Shown here one piece after another: positions 43,214-51,800 of a DNA stretch of 64,000 bases; the first letter of the stretch is position 1; the number at the start of each line of letters is the position of its first letter. The notes under the pieces were generated by a model that saw only the letters and a program-made list of their open reading frames with translations, searched no databases and was not told the origin of the DNA. The position numbers and the translations under genes are program-made. Origin of the DNA: Pontibacter sp. G13 (lineage in GTDB: Bacteria > Bacteroidota > Bacteroidia > J057); the NCBI RefSeq assembly GCF_031851795.1, contig NZ_CP134696.1, forward strand, positions 1,421,576 through 1,485,575. The letters are read 5' to 3'.

Positions 43214-43252
43214 ATACTTATAGTGCCTTTACCAAATTCCTAACATGAAGTG

Positions 43253-43276
43253 GAGCTGATATAGTTTCTTCAGCTC
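43253..43276 (-). promoter_or_regulatory. hairpin in the leader of the TonB receptor gene
   Basis: GAGCTGA and TCAGCTC face each other 40 bases upstream of the receptor start. It may be a leader hairpin affecting mRNA stability or translation; no known riboswitch pattern is recognised. The rest of the 397-bp gap 43214-43610 is AT-rich and gene-free. Confidence 0.3.
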
Positions 43277-43558
43277 GCCGCAAAAAAAGGCCAAGCCTAT
43301 AAAGGAAACCGTTCCGAATCATTAAGTAATTATTAACCCACCCCTAGGAATGTTATGCGAATATTACCCAATGAACATTATCCAAAATTGCAAATATCTG
43401 AAAATCATTTACCTAACACTTTTCAATGGCACAGGGGGACCGTCACGTTTCTTAACATTTGGTTCTCATTTGGCCAAAGCGGGTAAGCTTTTCGTCACAT
43501 GCCCTCCCCATTTCGGGGGAATAAATTCCGGTTTAAACCTTACAACAGGACTTCAGGA

Positions 43559-43591
43559 TTTGGCAACTGATTCCCCAAACCGTATCTTTTG
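43559..43591 (+). promoter_or_regulatory. candidate promoter of the coiled-coil periplasmic protein gene
   Basis: TTTG at 43559-43562, a 20-base spacer and TATCTTTTG at 43583-43591 approximate the Bacteroidota -33/-7 promoter (TTTG and TAnnTTTG) with one extra base in the -7 box. It lies 20 bases before the start codon at 43611. Confidence 0.4.
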
Positions 43592-43610
43592 AGTCCCTAA
43601 TCCTTGCTTC

Positions 43611-44051
43611 ATGAAGTCATTCATTCTGCTTTTCCTGATACTATCACTTTCGAATTTTCCCAACGCTTCCGCCCAAGAAACTCGTGATCGAGGCATCCCT
43701 CCCGCCCATTCTCACTCCGCCTCACAACGACCCTCATCGTCCCAAAATCTGGAAATCGAGCTCCAAAAGCTCCTCAGCCTCTATTCTCAAGCCTCCATTC
43801 CACAAAAAGAAGCCATTCGTAAGCAGATCACAGAAAACCTCTCTAAGCAGTTTGATCAATCCCTCAGAGAAAAAGAACAAAAGGCCCGACAGCTCAGAGA
43901 CACCCTCGCTATCGTCGAAACCACCAACAATCTTTCCGAAATCGAAGACCTCAAAAAAGCCATTCAATACATCGAAGATGTCTGCGCATACCGTCGTGAA
44001 AATCGCGACCAAATCATCGCCAATCGCCTCAAGGAAATGCTAGAAAATTAA
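43611..44051 (+). CDS. small exported coiled-coil protein, 146 aa
   Basis: Starts MKSFILLFLILSLSNFPNAS with cleavage near SAQ, so it is exported to the periplasm. A Pro/Ser/His-rich linker at 28-45 precedes a long charged helix at about 46-145 with heptad-like spacing (LEIELQKLLSLYSQ, KQITENLSKQFDQSLREKEQ), predicting a coiled coil. Family not recognised; a periplasmic chaperone-like or cell-wall-associated role would be guesswork. A single gene on the + strand between two minus-strand genes. Confidence 0.7.
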   Translation: MKSFILLFLILSLSNFPNASAQETRDRGIPPAHSHSASQRPSSSQNLEIELQKLLSLYSQASIPQKEAIRKQITENLSKQFDQSLREKEQKARQLRDTLAIVETTNNLSEIEDLKKAIQYIEDVCAYRRENRDQIIANRLKEMLEN

Positions 44052-44132
44052 CCTAACCCAGTTAGGCCCAAATACTTGCTTTTGTACCCTTGATACGCCC
44101 ATATTTTCCCGAGGTCACTTTTCATGGATCAT

Positions 44133-44170
44133 AAAAAAATCCCCTTCCTGCTTTTGGACAGAAAGGGGAA
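44133..44170 (-). terminator. terminator of the GH15 gene
   Basis: On the minus strand TTCCCCTTTCTG pairs with CAGGAAGGGGAT around a short loop and is followed by TTTTTTT. It lies 30 bases past the stop codon at 44200. Confidence 0.85.
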
Positions 44171-44199
44171 TGTGTACAAGTCGTACATCTACTCGCACA

Positions 44200-45990
44200 T
44201 CATGATAGGAAATCGGGCATATCCAGCTTTTTGGAGATGGCAAATGCCGCGTTGACTTGACCTACATGGCTATATGCCTGCGGGAAGTTGCCCCATTGGC
44301 TGCCATTTTTGGCGTCGACATCTTCGCTCAACAATCCCAGTTCATTGCCATATCCTGACAATTGCTCGAAAATTTCGATGGCTTCCTCCAAGCGTCCTAC
44401 CATCGCCAATGCCTCTACATACCAAAAGGCACAAATCAGGAAGGTCGTCTCAGGCTCTCCAAAATCATCCGCATGACGGTATCGGAAAAACAGCCCTTCC
44501 TTGGTGCGGAGTTCCTTCTCCAATTCCACCACGTGGCGACGGGCCTTCTCCGAATTGGGATCGAGGTATCCCATCGTGATCAACTGGAGCAAACTCGCAT
44601 CGAGATTCTTGGTTCCGACGGCCTGGGTGTAGACCCCACGCTCCTCATCGTAGCAAGCTTCGATTTGGCGCTCTGCTTCCTTGGCGAGACGTTCGGCGAG
44701 CGACATCATCTCGTAATCCTTGAAGTAATCGCCGATCTTGATGGCAGCCTTGGCCCCTGCCCAGTGGAATAGGAAGGTGTAGGCATGCAATTGGGATTTG
44801 TTGCGGAACTCCCAAAGACCCGCATCCGGCTCATGCATGGTGGCCTCGATCATCCGTAGAATTCGAGTCACCAGCGGAAGTAGATTCTTCTTGTCCTCTG
44901 TCACCAATCGTTGATCCACAAACAATGGCAACAGGGATACCAACACCTGACCATACACATCATTCTGGATGTGCTCATAGGCTTGGTTTCCAATCCGCAC
45001 AGGTTCATTGCTGTCGAGATATCCCTTCAGCGGCAAGATCTTCTCGATGAGCTTGGACTCGCCAGTGATGGAGTACAGCGGCTGGAAACGTCCAGATTCC
45101 TCCAAGGTCAAAGCGATATTCTCGATGTAATGGGCATATTCTTCCAACTCGGTAAAGTGCCCCAAGTTGGTCAATGCCTTCAAGGTATAGTGGGAATCCC
45201 GAATCCAGCAATAGCGATAATCCCAGTTTCGGGTGCTCCCCGGAGATTCAGGCAAAGAGGTCGTCGTGGCCGCAATGATCGCCCCAGTATCTTGAAATTG
45301 GTGCAATTTGAGGGTCAAGGCAGATCGAATGACGGATTCTTGATGGAATCGGCCGATGCTGGTCCTTTTCACCCATCTGCCCCAGTACGCCTTGGTCTTG
45401 TGGTAAAAGGTATCGACGGTGGTTTCCAGTTCTGCCTCCAAAGGAATCCCCCAAGTCAGGGCGAGATATTTGTTTTCATTGAGGACAAATGCCTTCTCGG
45501 ATTCCACGTAGCTCAAGGCAATGTTGGAGGTCAGACGCACATTGCGCTCCAATCCCTGATATTCGAGGTGATTGGAACCAAACAATACGTCAGGCGTGGT
45601 TTGACCATACGAACCTTTGGGACGGCAGACGACCTTGACCCGTGGAGTGCCTGCCACCGGGATGATCCGACGCGCAAACATCAGGGGCTTGTAGTATCGT
45701 TCGTACAGATAAAATCGCGGGGCAAAATCGACCACCTTATAAATGCCATCCACGCAGGTAAATTCCGTGACGAGGATCGCCGTGTTGTCGAGATAATATT
45801 GCTTGGAGGTATATCCCTCAGTCGCGGGTTTGATGGAGAACTCTCCTCCTTCCTCCGAATCCAACAAAGAGCCAAACAGGAAGCTGCTGTCAAATCTGGG
45901 CCAGCAAAGCCAGCTTACATTCGTGTCTTTGCCGATCAGTGCAAGGTAGGCGCAGTTGCCAATAAGTCCGAAGTCGTAACGGTGTTTCAC
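44200..45990 (-). CDS. glycoside hydrolase family 15 protein (glucoamylase/trehalase-like)
   Basis: A 596-residue cytoplasmic protein with the GH15 layout: an N-terminal beta-sandwich beginning YDFGLIGNCAYLALIGKDTN and containing SWLCWPRFDSSFLFG, then an (alpha/alpha)6 barrel with STRNWDYRYCWIRDSHYTLK, GLWEFRNKSQLHAYT and QWGNFPQAYSHVGQVNAA, the last including a catalytic Glu/Gln region conserved in the family. It has no signal peptide, so it probably acts on intracellular alpha-glucans or trehalose. The start is GTG 45990; no ATG precedes the conserved N-terminus. The gap to dxr (45991-46258) shows nothing. Confidence 0.92.
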   Translation of the reverse strand: MKHRYDFGLIGNCAYLALIGKDTNVSWLCWPRFDSSFLFGSLLDSEEGGEFSIKPATEGYTSKQYYLDNTAILVTEFTCVDGIYKVVDFAPRFYLYERYYKPLMFARRIIPVAGTPRVKVVCRPKGSYGQTTPDVLFGSNHLEYQGLERNVRLTSNIALSYVESEKAFVLNENKYLALTWGIPLEAELETTVDTFYHKTKAYWGRWVKRTSIGRFHQESVIRSALTLKLHQFQDTGAIIAATTTSLPESPGSTRNWDYRYCWIRDSHYTLKALTNLGHFTELEEYAHYIENIALTLEESGRFQPLYSITGESKLIEKILPLKGYLDSNEPVRIGNQAYEHIQNDVYGQVLVSLLPLFVDQRLVTEDKKNLLPLVTRILRMIEATMHEPDAGLWEFRNKSQLHAYTFLFHWAGAKAAIKIGDYFKDYEMMSLAERLAKEAERQIEACYDEERGVYTQAVGTKNLDASLLQLITMGYLDPNSEKARRHVVELEKELRTKEGLFFRYRHADDFGEPETTFLICAFWYVEALAMVGRLEEAIEIFEQLSGYGNELGLLSEDVDAKNGSQWGNFPQAYSHVGQVNAAFAISKKLDMPDFLS

Positions 45991-46258
45991 AAAAATGAGA
46001 TTGGTCCGGGTAAATGGATAGGAGTATTCACTAATCCAGCGATACGACCCCTAATCAGGTCGAAGTAGTAGTGTCAGGATAGTGATCGTCAGAACAATGG
46101 CTTCGGGGGTACGGGCTTTGGTAGCTTACAAGTTAGGGGTAATGGCTGAAAGATTCCAAGTGCAAAAGCTTTCGTTTCTACCCAAGGGCTACAAAATTGC
46201 ACAACCACCAATCAATAGACTGGTAGTCAGAACATTGAAATATCGTGATCTGAAAGAA

Positions 46259-47443
46259 TTAGGGTTTAACCTGTTCCACGGCTGCTCGGACCCACGCTCG
46301 GGTCGCAGAATCTGTCTCAAATAGATCCTCCAGAGAAGGATTGGGGATGAACTCCACCTGCTCCATGGCTGCCTCATTGAAATCCGCAATATCCGTGAAT
46401 CTGATGCGCTCATCCAAGAACATTCGATTGGTGATTTCATTGGCGGCATTGAGGATACAGGCCATATTTCCTCCACGATCCAATGCCCGGAATGCCAAGT
46501 CCAAATTCTTGAATACGGAGGTATCCACCTGCTCGAAGGTCAGCGAGGGGTAGTCCAAGAAGTTGAATCGCGGAAAATCGTTCTCGACTCGCTGCGGATA
46601 AGCCATCGCATACTGAATCGGTAGGCGCATATCCGGCAGTCCCATCTGCGCTTTCATGCTCCCGTCTTCAAATTGGACAATGGAGTGAATGATGGATTGC
46701 GGATGGACAATGACGTCAATTTGGGAATTGTCGAGATCAAACAGCCATTTGGCCTCGATCACCTCCAATCCCTTGTTCATCATGCTGGCTGAATCGATGG
46801 TGATCTTTGCCCCCATCTCCCAGTTGGGATGTTTCAATGCCTGAGCCTTGGTCACCATTCGCAGTTGCTCCAATGAAAATCCCCGAAATGGGCCTCCAGA
46901 AGCGGTGAGGTAAATCTTCTCGACGGGGTTTTGTTCCTCCCCAACCATGCACTGAAACAGCGCAGAGTGCTCGCTATCCACCGGGATGATTGGCACGTTT
47001 CGCGCAGCCGCAGCCGCCATGACAATCTCGCCCGCTACCACCAACGTCTCCTTATTGGCAAGGGCAATGGGCTTGCCGTGCTCAATTGCCGCCATGGTGG
47101 GCCTGAGACCAGAAAATCCGACTAGCGCTGTCAATACCATATCCACCTGCTCCAAACACACGACCGAGACCAACGCATCAGCTCCCGTATGGACTTCGAT
47201 CGGGAGACCAGACAAGGCTTCCTTAACTTCGGAATACTTGGACTCGTTGACAATCACTACATGGTCCGGCAGAAATTGGCGGGCTTGCTCGATGAGGAGC
47301 TCTGCGCGAGAGTGGGCCGTGAGGACAGTCGCTTTAAACAGTTCGGGTTTTCGGGAGATGACGTCGAGCGCCTGTGTTCCGATAGATCCTGTAGAGCCGA
47401 GAATGGCCAACTTTTGAGGGGCTTTGGGTGCGTTTGGGTTCAT
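46259..47443 (-). CDS. dxr: 1-deoxy-D-xylulose 5-phosphate reductoisomerase
   Basis: A 394-residue enzyme starting at ATG 47443. The NADPH loop is LAILGSTGSIGTQALDVI (residues 12-29); the metal and substrate motifs are VDSEHSALFQ, LTASGGPFRG and PNWEMGAKITIDSASMMNKGLE; the C-terminal helical domain contains ILNAANEITNRMF. It catalyses the first committed step of the non-mevalonate isoprenoid pathway. Homologues begin with the residues just before the nucleotide loop, so the longer frame to 47530 is not used. In related genomes rseP is often downstream; here a glycosidase gene is. Confidence 0.96.
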   Translation of the reverse strand: MNPNAPKAPQKLAILGSTGSIGTQALDVISRKPELFKATVLTAHSRAELLIEQARQFLPDHVVIVNESKYSEVKEALSGLPIEVHTGADALVSVVCLEQVDMVLTALVGFSGLRPTMAAIEHGKPIALANKETLVVAGEIVMAAAAARNVPIIPVDSEHSALFQCMVGEEQNPVEKIYLTASGGPFRGFSLEQLRMVTKAQALKHPNWEMGAKITIDSASMMNKGLEVIEAKWLFDLDNSQIDVIVHPQSIIHSIVQFEDGSMKAQMGLPDMRLPIQYAMAYPQRVENDFPRFNFLDYPSLTFEQVDTSVFKNLDLAFRALDRGGNMACILNAANEITNRMFLDERIRFTDIADFNEAAMEQVEFIPNPSLEDLFETDSATRAWVRAAVEQVKP

Positions 47444-47812
47444 AAGGGCAAGCCAGATTTGTCCTTGCAAGCTAAGAAATATCACCCTGAATCCGATGTC
47501 GGACCTCCAAGATTCTATTGAGAAAATCATCCCAGAGAAGAATATAACAATTATTTTACATTACATTTTTTGTCTTATTCGAAAAATTAAAACAATTTTA
47601 CCCACTCGGAGCTTAAACATCATGCCACTGGGTTTTAAGGTTACCGTCCCATGAAACCCAGAAGATGGAACATTTTTCCCTAAGCCTGCCTAGTCCTTGC
47701 ATCACAACCATGCACATCGACCGCCACTCGGCGGTCTTTTTTTTGTTTGATTTTGGGATTTTTCGAACATGAAAGCGCTTCTCGGGTTTGATTGATTCAC
47801 AATTGATTCACT
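47444..47812 (+). other. 369-bp gap with possible leader RNA or small RNA
   Basis: No protein gene is recognised. An AT-rich segment at 47545-47600 could hold a + strand promoter. A strong + strand terminator ends at 47744, although no + strand gene lies upstream of it in the window. The transcript between would be a short non-coding RNA or the attenuated leader of the gene at 47813. Confidence 0.35.
47719..47744 (+). terminator. strong rho-independent terminator without an upstream gene
   Basis: GACCGCC-ACTC-GGCGGTC followed by eight T. The T-run lies only on the + side, so it works in the + direction. It is 69 bases before the start of the secreted protein gene at 47813. Confidence 0.9.
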
Positions 47813-48442
47813 ATGAAGCGTTTTTCACTATTGATGGTGTTTGCCCTGCTGATCATGGTAGGCCAAGCGCAGACTACCAACGACACCACGATAACCGACT
47901 GGAGATTGTTGGGGACCGTGACCATTGACAACAGCGTGAACGGTCAAGAAATCATGCTTGACTCCGTTCCTGGAGATATCAGCGAAATCAAACTGGTTTC
48001 CACTACAGGGAATGTATCTGTCGCCAAGATGAGGATTGGGTTCTTCAACGGGAAAACCCAAGAAATCAACGCCAGGTACCGGCTGACCGAAAACCAAGAG
48101 AGTCGCCCGATTCGAGTGAAAGTTCCTCAATGGGGCGTACAGACCATGACGGTTTGGACTGAACCTTTCCAATTCTCCAACGCTGAATACGCAGCTCGGG
48201 GAATGGATCCGTCCAAAAGCAGCAAGTCCTTGAACCAAGTGATTCAACAGAATACGCAAGGAACTACGGCCCCCGTAACTACTGCACCTCCAACGGATGC
48301 AGATGACATCGAAGGACAATCGGAAAAAGAAGAAATGAGTATGGACGATCCAGATGCCAATGTTTCGTCTTCCACCACCAATCCTTTTGACACTTCTACC
48401 AGTACCGAGGAACTCCAAACCGTTCAGATTTGGGGCAAATAG
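47813..48442 (+). CDS. secreted hypothetical protein, 209 aa
   Basis: Signal peptide MKRFSLLMVFALLIMVGQAQ. The first 115 residues form a compact beta-rich domain (DWRLLGTVTIDNSVNGQEI, then EIKLVSTTGNVSVAKMRIGF, and a later RPIRVKVPQWGVQTMTVW) of the general type seen in small periplasmic proteins of unknown function. The tail from about residue 140 is low-complexity, Thr/Ser/Asp-rich. Family not recognised. Its 5' region contains the orphan terminator at 47719, which could attenuate it. Confidence 0.72.
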   Translation: MKRFSLLMVFALLIMVGQAQTTNDTTITDWRLLGTVTIDNSVNGQEIMLDSVPGDISEIKLVSTTGNVSVAKMRIGFFNGKTQEINARYRLTENQESRPIRVKVPQWGVQTMTVWTEPFQFSNAEYAARGMDPSKSSKSLNQVIQQNTQGTTAPVTTAPPTDADDIEGQSEKEEMSMDDPDANVSSSTTNPFDTSTSTEELQTVQIWGK

Positions 48443-48531
48443 TCAGCCTCCCATTAGGTAGGTGCATCCAAACCCGTTCGATTCCGGGCACCTACTGACG
48501 AATCCGAAACCTCAATAACACATGTTTGCCC

Positions 48532-48568
48532 GCAGCCATACTTTTCTCAAAGTATGGCTGCGGCTTTT
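48532..48568 (+). terminator. terminator after the secreted protein gene
   Basis: Perfect 13-bp arms GCAGCCATACTTT and AAAGTATGGCTGC around TCTC, followed by GGCTTTTG, ahead of the exporter operon. Confidence 0.75.
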
Positions 48569-48625
48569 GATATATTCTTGCTTTGCGTTTAGAACGCCTC
48601 TGATTCTTTCACAACCCGCTATTGC

Positions 48626-49918
48626 ATGAAATTCACCTCGCTGGTATTTGCCTGCTGCCAAATCCTGACCATTTGGCTGTGTCCGAGACTTTGGGCCCAG
48701 CAGGTATTGGACCTTCCTACCGCACTTTCCCGAGCATCCTCCACCCACCCTTACGCTCAGCAGGGGGCGCTTCACCGCGAACTTTCGGAGTCAGAAGCCA
48801 CGGCTATCCGCAAAGCACGATTGCCTCAAGCCATGATTCAGGGCCAGATCGCCTATTTTTCAGACGTCATTTCCCCGGCCGACGAAAACTCACCTGCAGC
48901 CCTCGTATTTCCAGACATTCCATTCCTCCAAGGCCAAGCCTACCTTCAGGTCAATTACGACCTCTACAACGGCAATATTCGCAACAAAAAACTCATCCAG
49001 AATGACGCTTCCCTCGATGTTTCCCTCGCCGATACAGAGGTGAAGCTATTCGAAATCAAGCAGCAGGTACTAGACCTCTATGTGGCCGCAGCCATTCTGG
49101 AAGCCCAGATGGGCATCTATCAGCAGGATCTCATCCCTCAGATCGATTCGCAGCTTCAAGAGATGATCGCCCAAGAAGCAGAAGGAGCGGCCCTACCCGG
49201 CCAGACGGACGCCATCCGATTGGAGTTTCAGCGCACCCAACAACAAATCGTGCAGCTAGCCTCCACGCGAGATGGATTGCTCCAGACATTGGCCGTATGG
49301 CTGGATGCTCCGGAAGAATGGGCCAATTGGTCCTTGCAACCTCCCGCTCAACTCGTAGATACTCGATCAGAGATCGATCGGCCCGAGTTGTCCCTGTTTC
49401 GGGCTCAGGGAACCCAATTGGCCACCTCCGATGGATTGCTCGAGTCGAGGCGTATGCCCATCGTTTCCGTCTATGGAATCGGCGGTTTTGGCGTACCCAA
49501 TCCCTACAACTTTCTGGAAGTCAATGGGGATTTCTTCGGGCAAATCGGGTTGAGGGTCCAATGGAAGCCTTGGGATTATGGAGAGGTTCGCGCCAAACGG
49601 CAATCCTTGGAGGTCCAGCAATCGATCCTCCAACAACAGGAAGAAGCCTTCAAACGAGGATTGGATGCACAAATCGCCCGAACAGCCTCAGCCATTGAAC
49701 AGGCCCAAAAATTGGTCGAACAAGACGATCAAATCATTCAAATCCTCGAACGAAACGCCAAGCGATCCAAAGCTCAACTCGAAATCGGGGTGGTGACCAC
49801 GAGTCAACATATCGACGCACTGAAAGCACTTACCCAAGCCAAATTCACTCGCATAACGCACCAATGGGACATCATCAAACAACAATATTACCTCGCCATC
49901 GCCAAAGGCCATCTCTGA
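48626..49918 (+). CDS. TolC-family outer-membrane efflux protein
   Basis: A 430-residue protein with a signal peptide (cleavage near LWAQ) and the two repeated helical-barrel halves of the OEP family: DLPTALSRASSTHPYAQQG at the first helix, QAYLQVNYDLYNGNIRNKK at the first beta pair, VSVYGIGGFGVPNPYNF and the second-repeat IGLRVQWKPWDYGEVRAKRQ. The C-terminal helix carries LKALTQAKFTRITHQWDIIKQQ. It forms the trimeric outer-membrane duct of the exporter encoded by the next five genes. The first gene of a tight operon; the HlyD start lies 30 bases downstream. Confidence 0.92.
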   Translation: MKFTSLVFACCQILTIWLCPRLWAQQVLDLPTALSRASSTHPYAQQGALHRELSESEATAIRKARLPQAMIQGQIAYFSDVISPADENSPAALVFPDIPFLQGQAYLQVNYDLYNGNIRNKKLIQNDASLDVSLADTEVKLFEIKQQVLDLYVAAAILEAQMGIYQQDLIPQIDSQLQEMIAQEAEGAALPGQTDAIRLEFQRTQQQIVQLASTRDGLLQTLAVWLDAPEEWANWSLQPPAQLVDTRSEIDRPELSLFRAQGTQLATSDGLLESRRMPIVSVYGIGGFGVPNPYNFLEVNGDFFGQIGLRVQWKPWDYGEVRAKRQSLEVQQSILQQQEEAFKRGLDAQIARTASAIEQAQKLVEQDDQIIQILERNAKRSKAQLEIGVVTTSQHIDALKALTQAKFTRITHQWDIIKQQYYLAIAKGHL

Positions 49919-49947
49919 GTCGAAACCTGATCCTCGGGATTCGAAAG

Positions 49948-50853
49948 ATGCGGATTGATGTCTTTTCCTTGGGCATCATGCTGCTATCGATCCACGGGTG
50001 CCAAACCGAAACCGCCAAGTCTGATGCCTATGGCAATTTCGAAGCAGTGGAAATCACGGTTTCAGCGGAAGGCAATGGCCAATTGATCGATTTCCCGGTT
50101 GAATCCGGACAGATCCTCGAATCCGATGAATATCTTGGACAAATCGACACCATCCTGCTACAACTCCAGATGGCGCAAGTAGAAGCCAACATTGCCTCAC
50201 TCGGGGATCGCGTAGTCAGTATTCACGAGCAAATTGCCGTGTACGAGGCCAAACAACGGAAACTGGAACAAGATCAAGCTCGACTGAAAAAGCTATTCGC
50301 AGCGGAAGCAGCCACACAGCAGCAGTTGGATCAGGTGGAAAACGAACTGGCCATCAATGCCAGCCAACTCGCAGCCACCCGGTCCTCCATCCAATCCTCC
50401 AACAAAGCCACGATGAGTCAATATCAACCGCTTCAAAAGCAGGTTGACCTTATCAAGGAGCAAATCAGAAGGTGTCGGGTGATTGCACCGGGCAAGGGCA
50501 CCGTATTGCAGAAATTCGTGGAGCAGGGAGAAATGGTCAGCACCGGCAAGCCCCTCTTCAAGATGGCGGACCTCTCGGTCATGAAAATCAAGGCATTTGC
50601 CAGCGCCAATCAACTCGCCAACCTCCAAGTAGACCAAACCGTCACCGTCAAAACCGACGATGGCCAGGGAGGATTTCGGGATTGGTCGGGGGTCATCGAG
50701 TGGATCTCCGATGAAGCCGAGTTTACCCCCAAGACCATTCAGACCCGAGAAGAGCGGGTATCGCTGGTATATGCATTCAAGGTTCGGGTGAATAATGAGG
50801 ATGGGCTGCTCCGCATAGGCATGCCCGGTGAAGTGATATTCCAAACCCCTTGA
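49948..50853 (+). CDS. HlyD/YbhG-type membrane-fusion protein
   Basis: A 301-residue adaptor starting at ATG 49948. A hydrophobic N-terminus ends in LLSIHGCQTE, a possible though non-standard lipobox. A first lipoyl-like half (GNGQLIDFPVESGQILESDE), a long coiled coil at about 75-170 (ANIASLGDRVVSIHEQIAVYE, LEQDQARLKKLFAAEAATQQQ), the second half IAPGKGTVLQKFVEQGEMVS and a beta-barrel domain follow. It links the inner-membrane ABC pump to TolC. It ends where the first ATPase gene begins. Confidence 0.88.
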   Translation: MRIDVFSLGIMLLSIHGCQTETAKSDAYGNFEAVEITVSAEGNGQLIDFPVESGQILESDEYLGQIDTILLQLQMAQVEANIASLGDRVVSIHEQIAVYEAKQRKLEQDQARLKKLFAAEAATQQQLDQVENELAINASQLAATRSSIQSSNKATMSQYQPLQKQVDLIKEQIRRCRVIAPGKGTVLQKFVEQGEMVSTGKPLFKMADLSVMKIKAFASANQLANLQVDQTVTVKTDDGQGGFRDWSGVIEWISDEAEFTPKTIQTREERVSLVYAFKVRVNNEDGLLRIGMPGEVIFQTP

Positions 50854-50855
50854 TC

Positions 50856-51800
50856 ATGGAAATGGCCATCTCCATACACGACCTGAGAAAGGAATATGAC
50901 ACTGGGGTGCTCGCACTCGCGGGGGTATCCCTGCGTGTCCATCAAGGCGAGATTTTCGGGCTGATCGGTCCCGATGGAGCAGGCAAAACCACATTGATCC
51001 GAATCTTGGCCACCCTCCTCCTACCCTCCTGGGGAAAGGTGGAAGTGCTGGGGGTAGATCCCGTCAAGCAATACCGAGAGATCCGCCGCAGAATCGGTTA
51101 CATGCCGGGGAGATTTTCCCTCTACCAAGATCTCTCCATCGAGGAGAATATGAAGTTCTTCGCTACGACCTACGGCACGACCCTCCGCAAGGGCTATGAT
51201 ACCATCAAGGAAGTCTATCAACAGATCGAGCCATTCAAGGATCGCCGCGCGGGAGACCTCTCCGGGGGGATGAAACAGAAACTCGCCCTCTGTGCAGCAC
51301 TCATCCAATCTCCGGAACTGTTGATTCTCGATGAACCCACTACAGGGGTAGATCCAGTCTCCAGACGGGAGTTTTGGGACATCATCCAACACTTGAACCA
51401 GCAGGGCATGACCATCTTTGTATCAACGCCTTACATGGATGAAGCGGCTAGATGCCACCGGATCGCCATGCTCGATCAGGGCAACATGCTGGGCGTAGAT
51501 ACCCCTGATGGAATCGAGGGCGCTTTTGGCCGAAATCTCTATGCAATTTCAGGTGGGAGCAATTATCCCGTTTTGAAGGCCCTTCAGGCATATCCGCATA
51601 CGCTCTCGGTATTTCCCTTTGGCACATCCCTGCACTACACAGACCAGCGCCCAGACGACCAATCTATCCCCGTTTCGGCATATTTGCAGGAAGCAGGATT
51701 TCCTGACATACAGGTATCGCTCATCGAAGCGGGAATCGAAGATGTATTCATGGCACGCATGCAGCCCCAAACCTCCATTACAGATGAAAACGACTCCTGA
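50856..51800 (+). CDS. ABC transporter ATP-binding protein 1 (YbhF N-half-like)
   Basis: A 314-residue ATPase with Walker A GPDGAGKTT, Q-loop region YMPGRFSLYQDLSIEEN, the canonical signature LSGGMKQKLALC, Walker B LLILDEPTTGVDP and the H-loop region as VSTPYMDEA (Thr-Pro where the switch His is usual). The C-terminal 75 residues are an ABC-2-type accessory domain. ATG 50856 is used, six bases after a TTG in the same frame. It overlaps the next ATPase gene by 17 bases, so translation is coupled. Confidence 0.9.
   Translation: MEMAISIHDLRKEYDTGVLALAGVSLRVHQGEIFGLIGPDGAGKTTLIRILATLLLPSWGKVEVLGVDPVKQYREIRRRIGYMPGRFSLYQDLSIEENMKFFATTYGTTLRKGYDTIKEVYQQIEPFKDRRAGDLSGGMKQKLALCAALIQSPELLILDEPTTGVDPVSRREFWDIIQHLNQQGMTIFVSTPYMDEAARCHRIAMLDQGNMLGVDTPDGIEGAFGRNLYAISGGSNYPVLKALQAYPHTLSVFPFGTSLHYTDQRPDDQSIPVSAYLQEAGFPDIQVSLIEAGIEDVFMARMQPQTSITDENDS

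Noticed and set aside
44911-46068. A 385-codon + strand frame opposite the GH15 gene
   Set aside because: Shadow of the GH15 coding sequence; no domain or plausible start.
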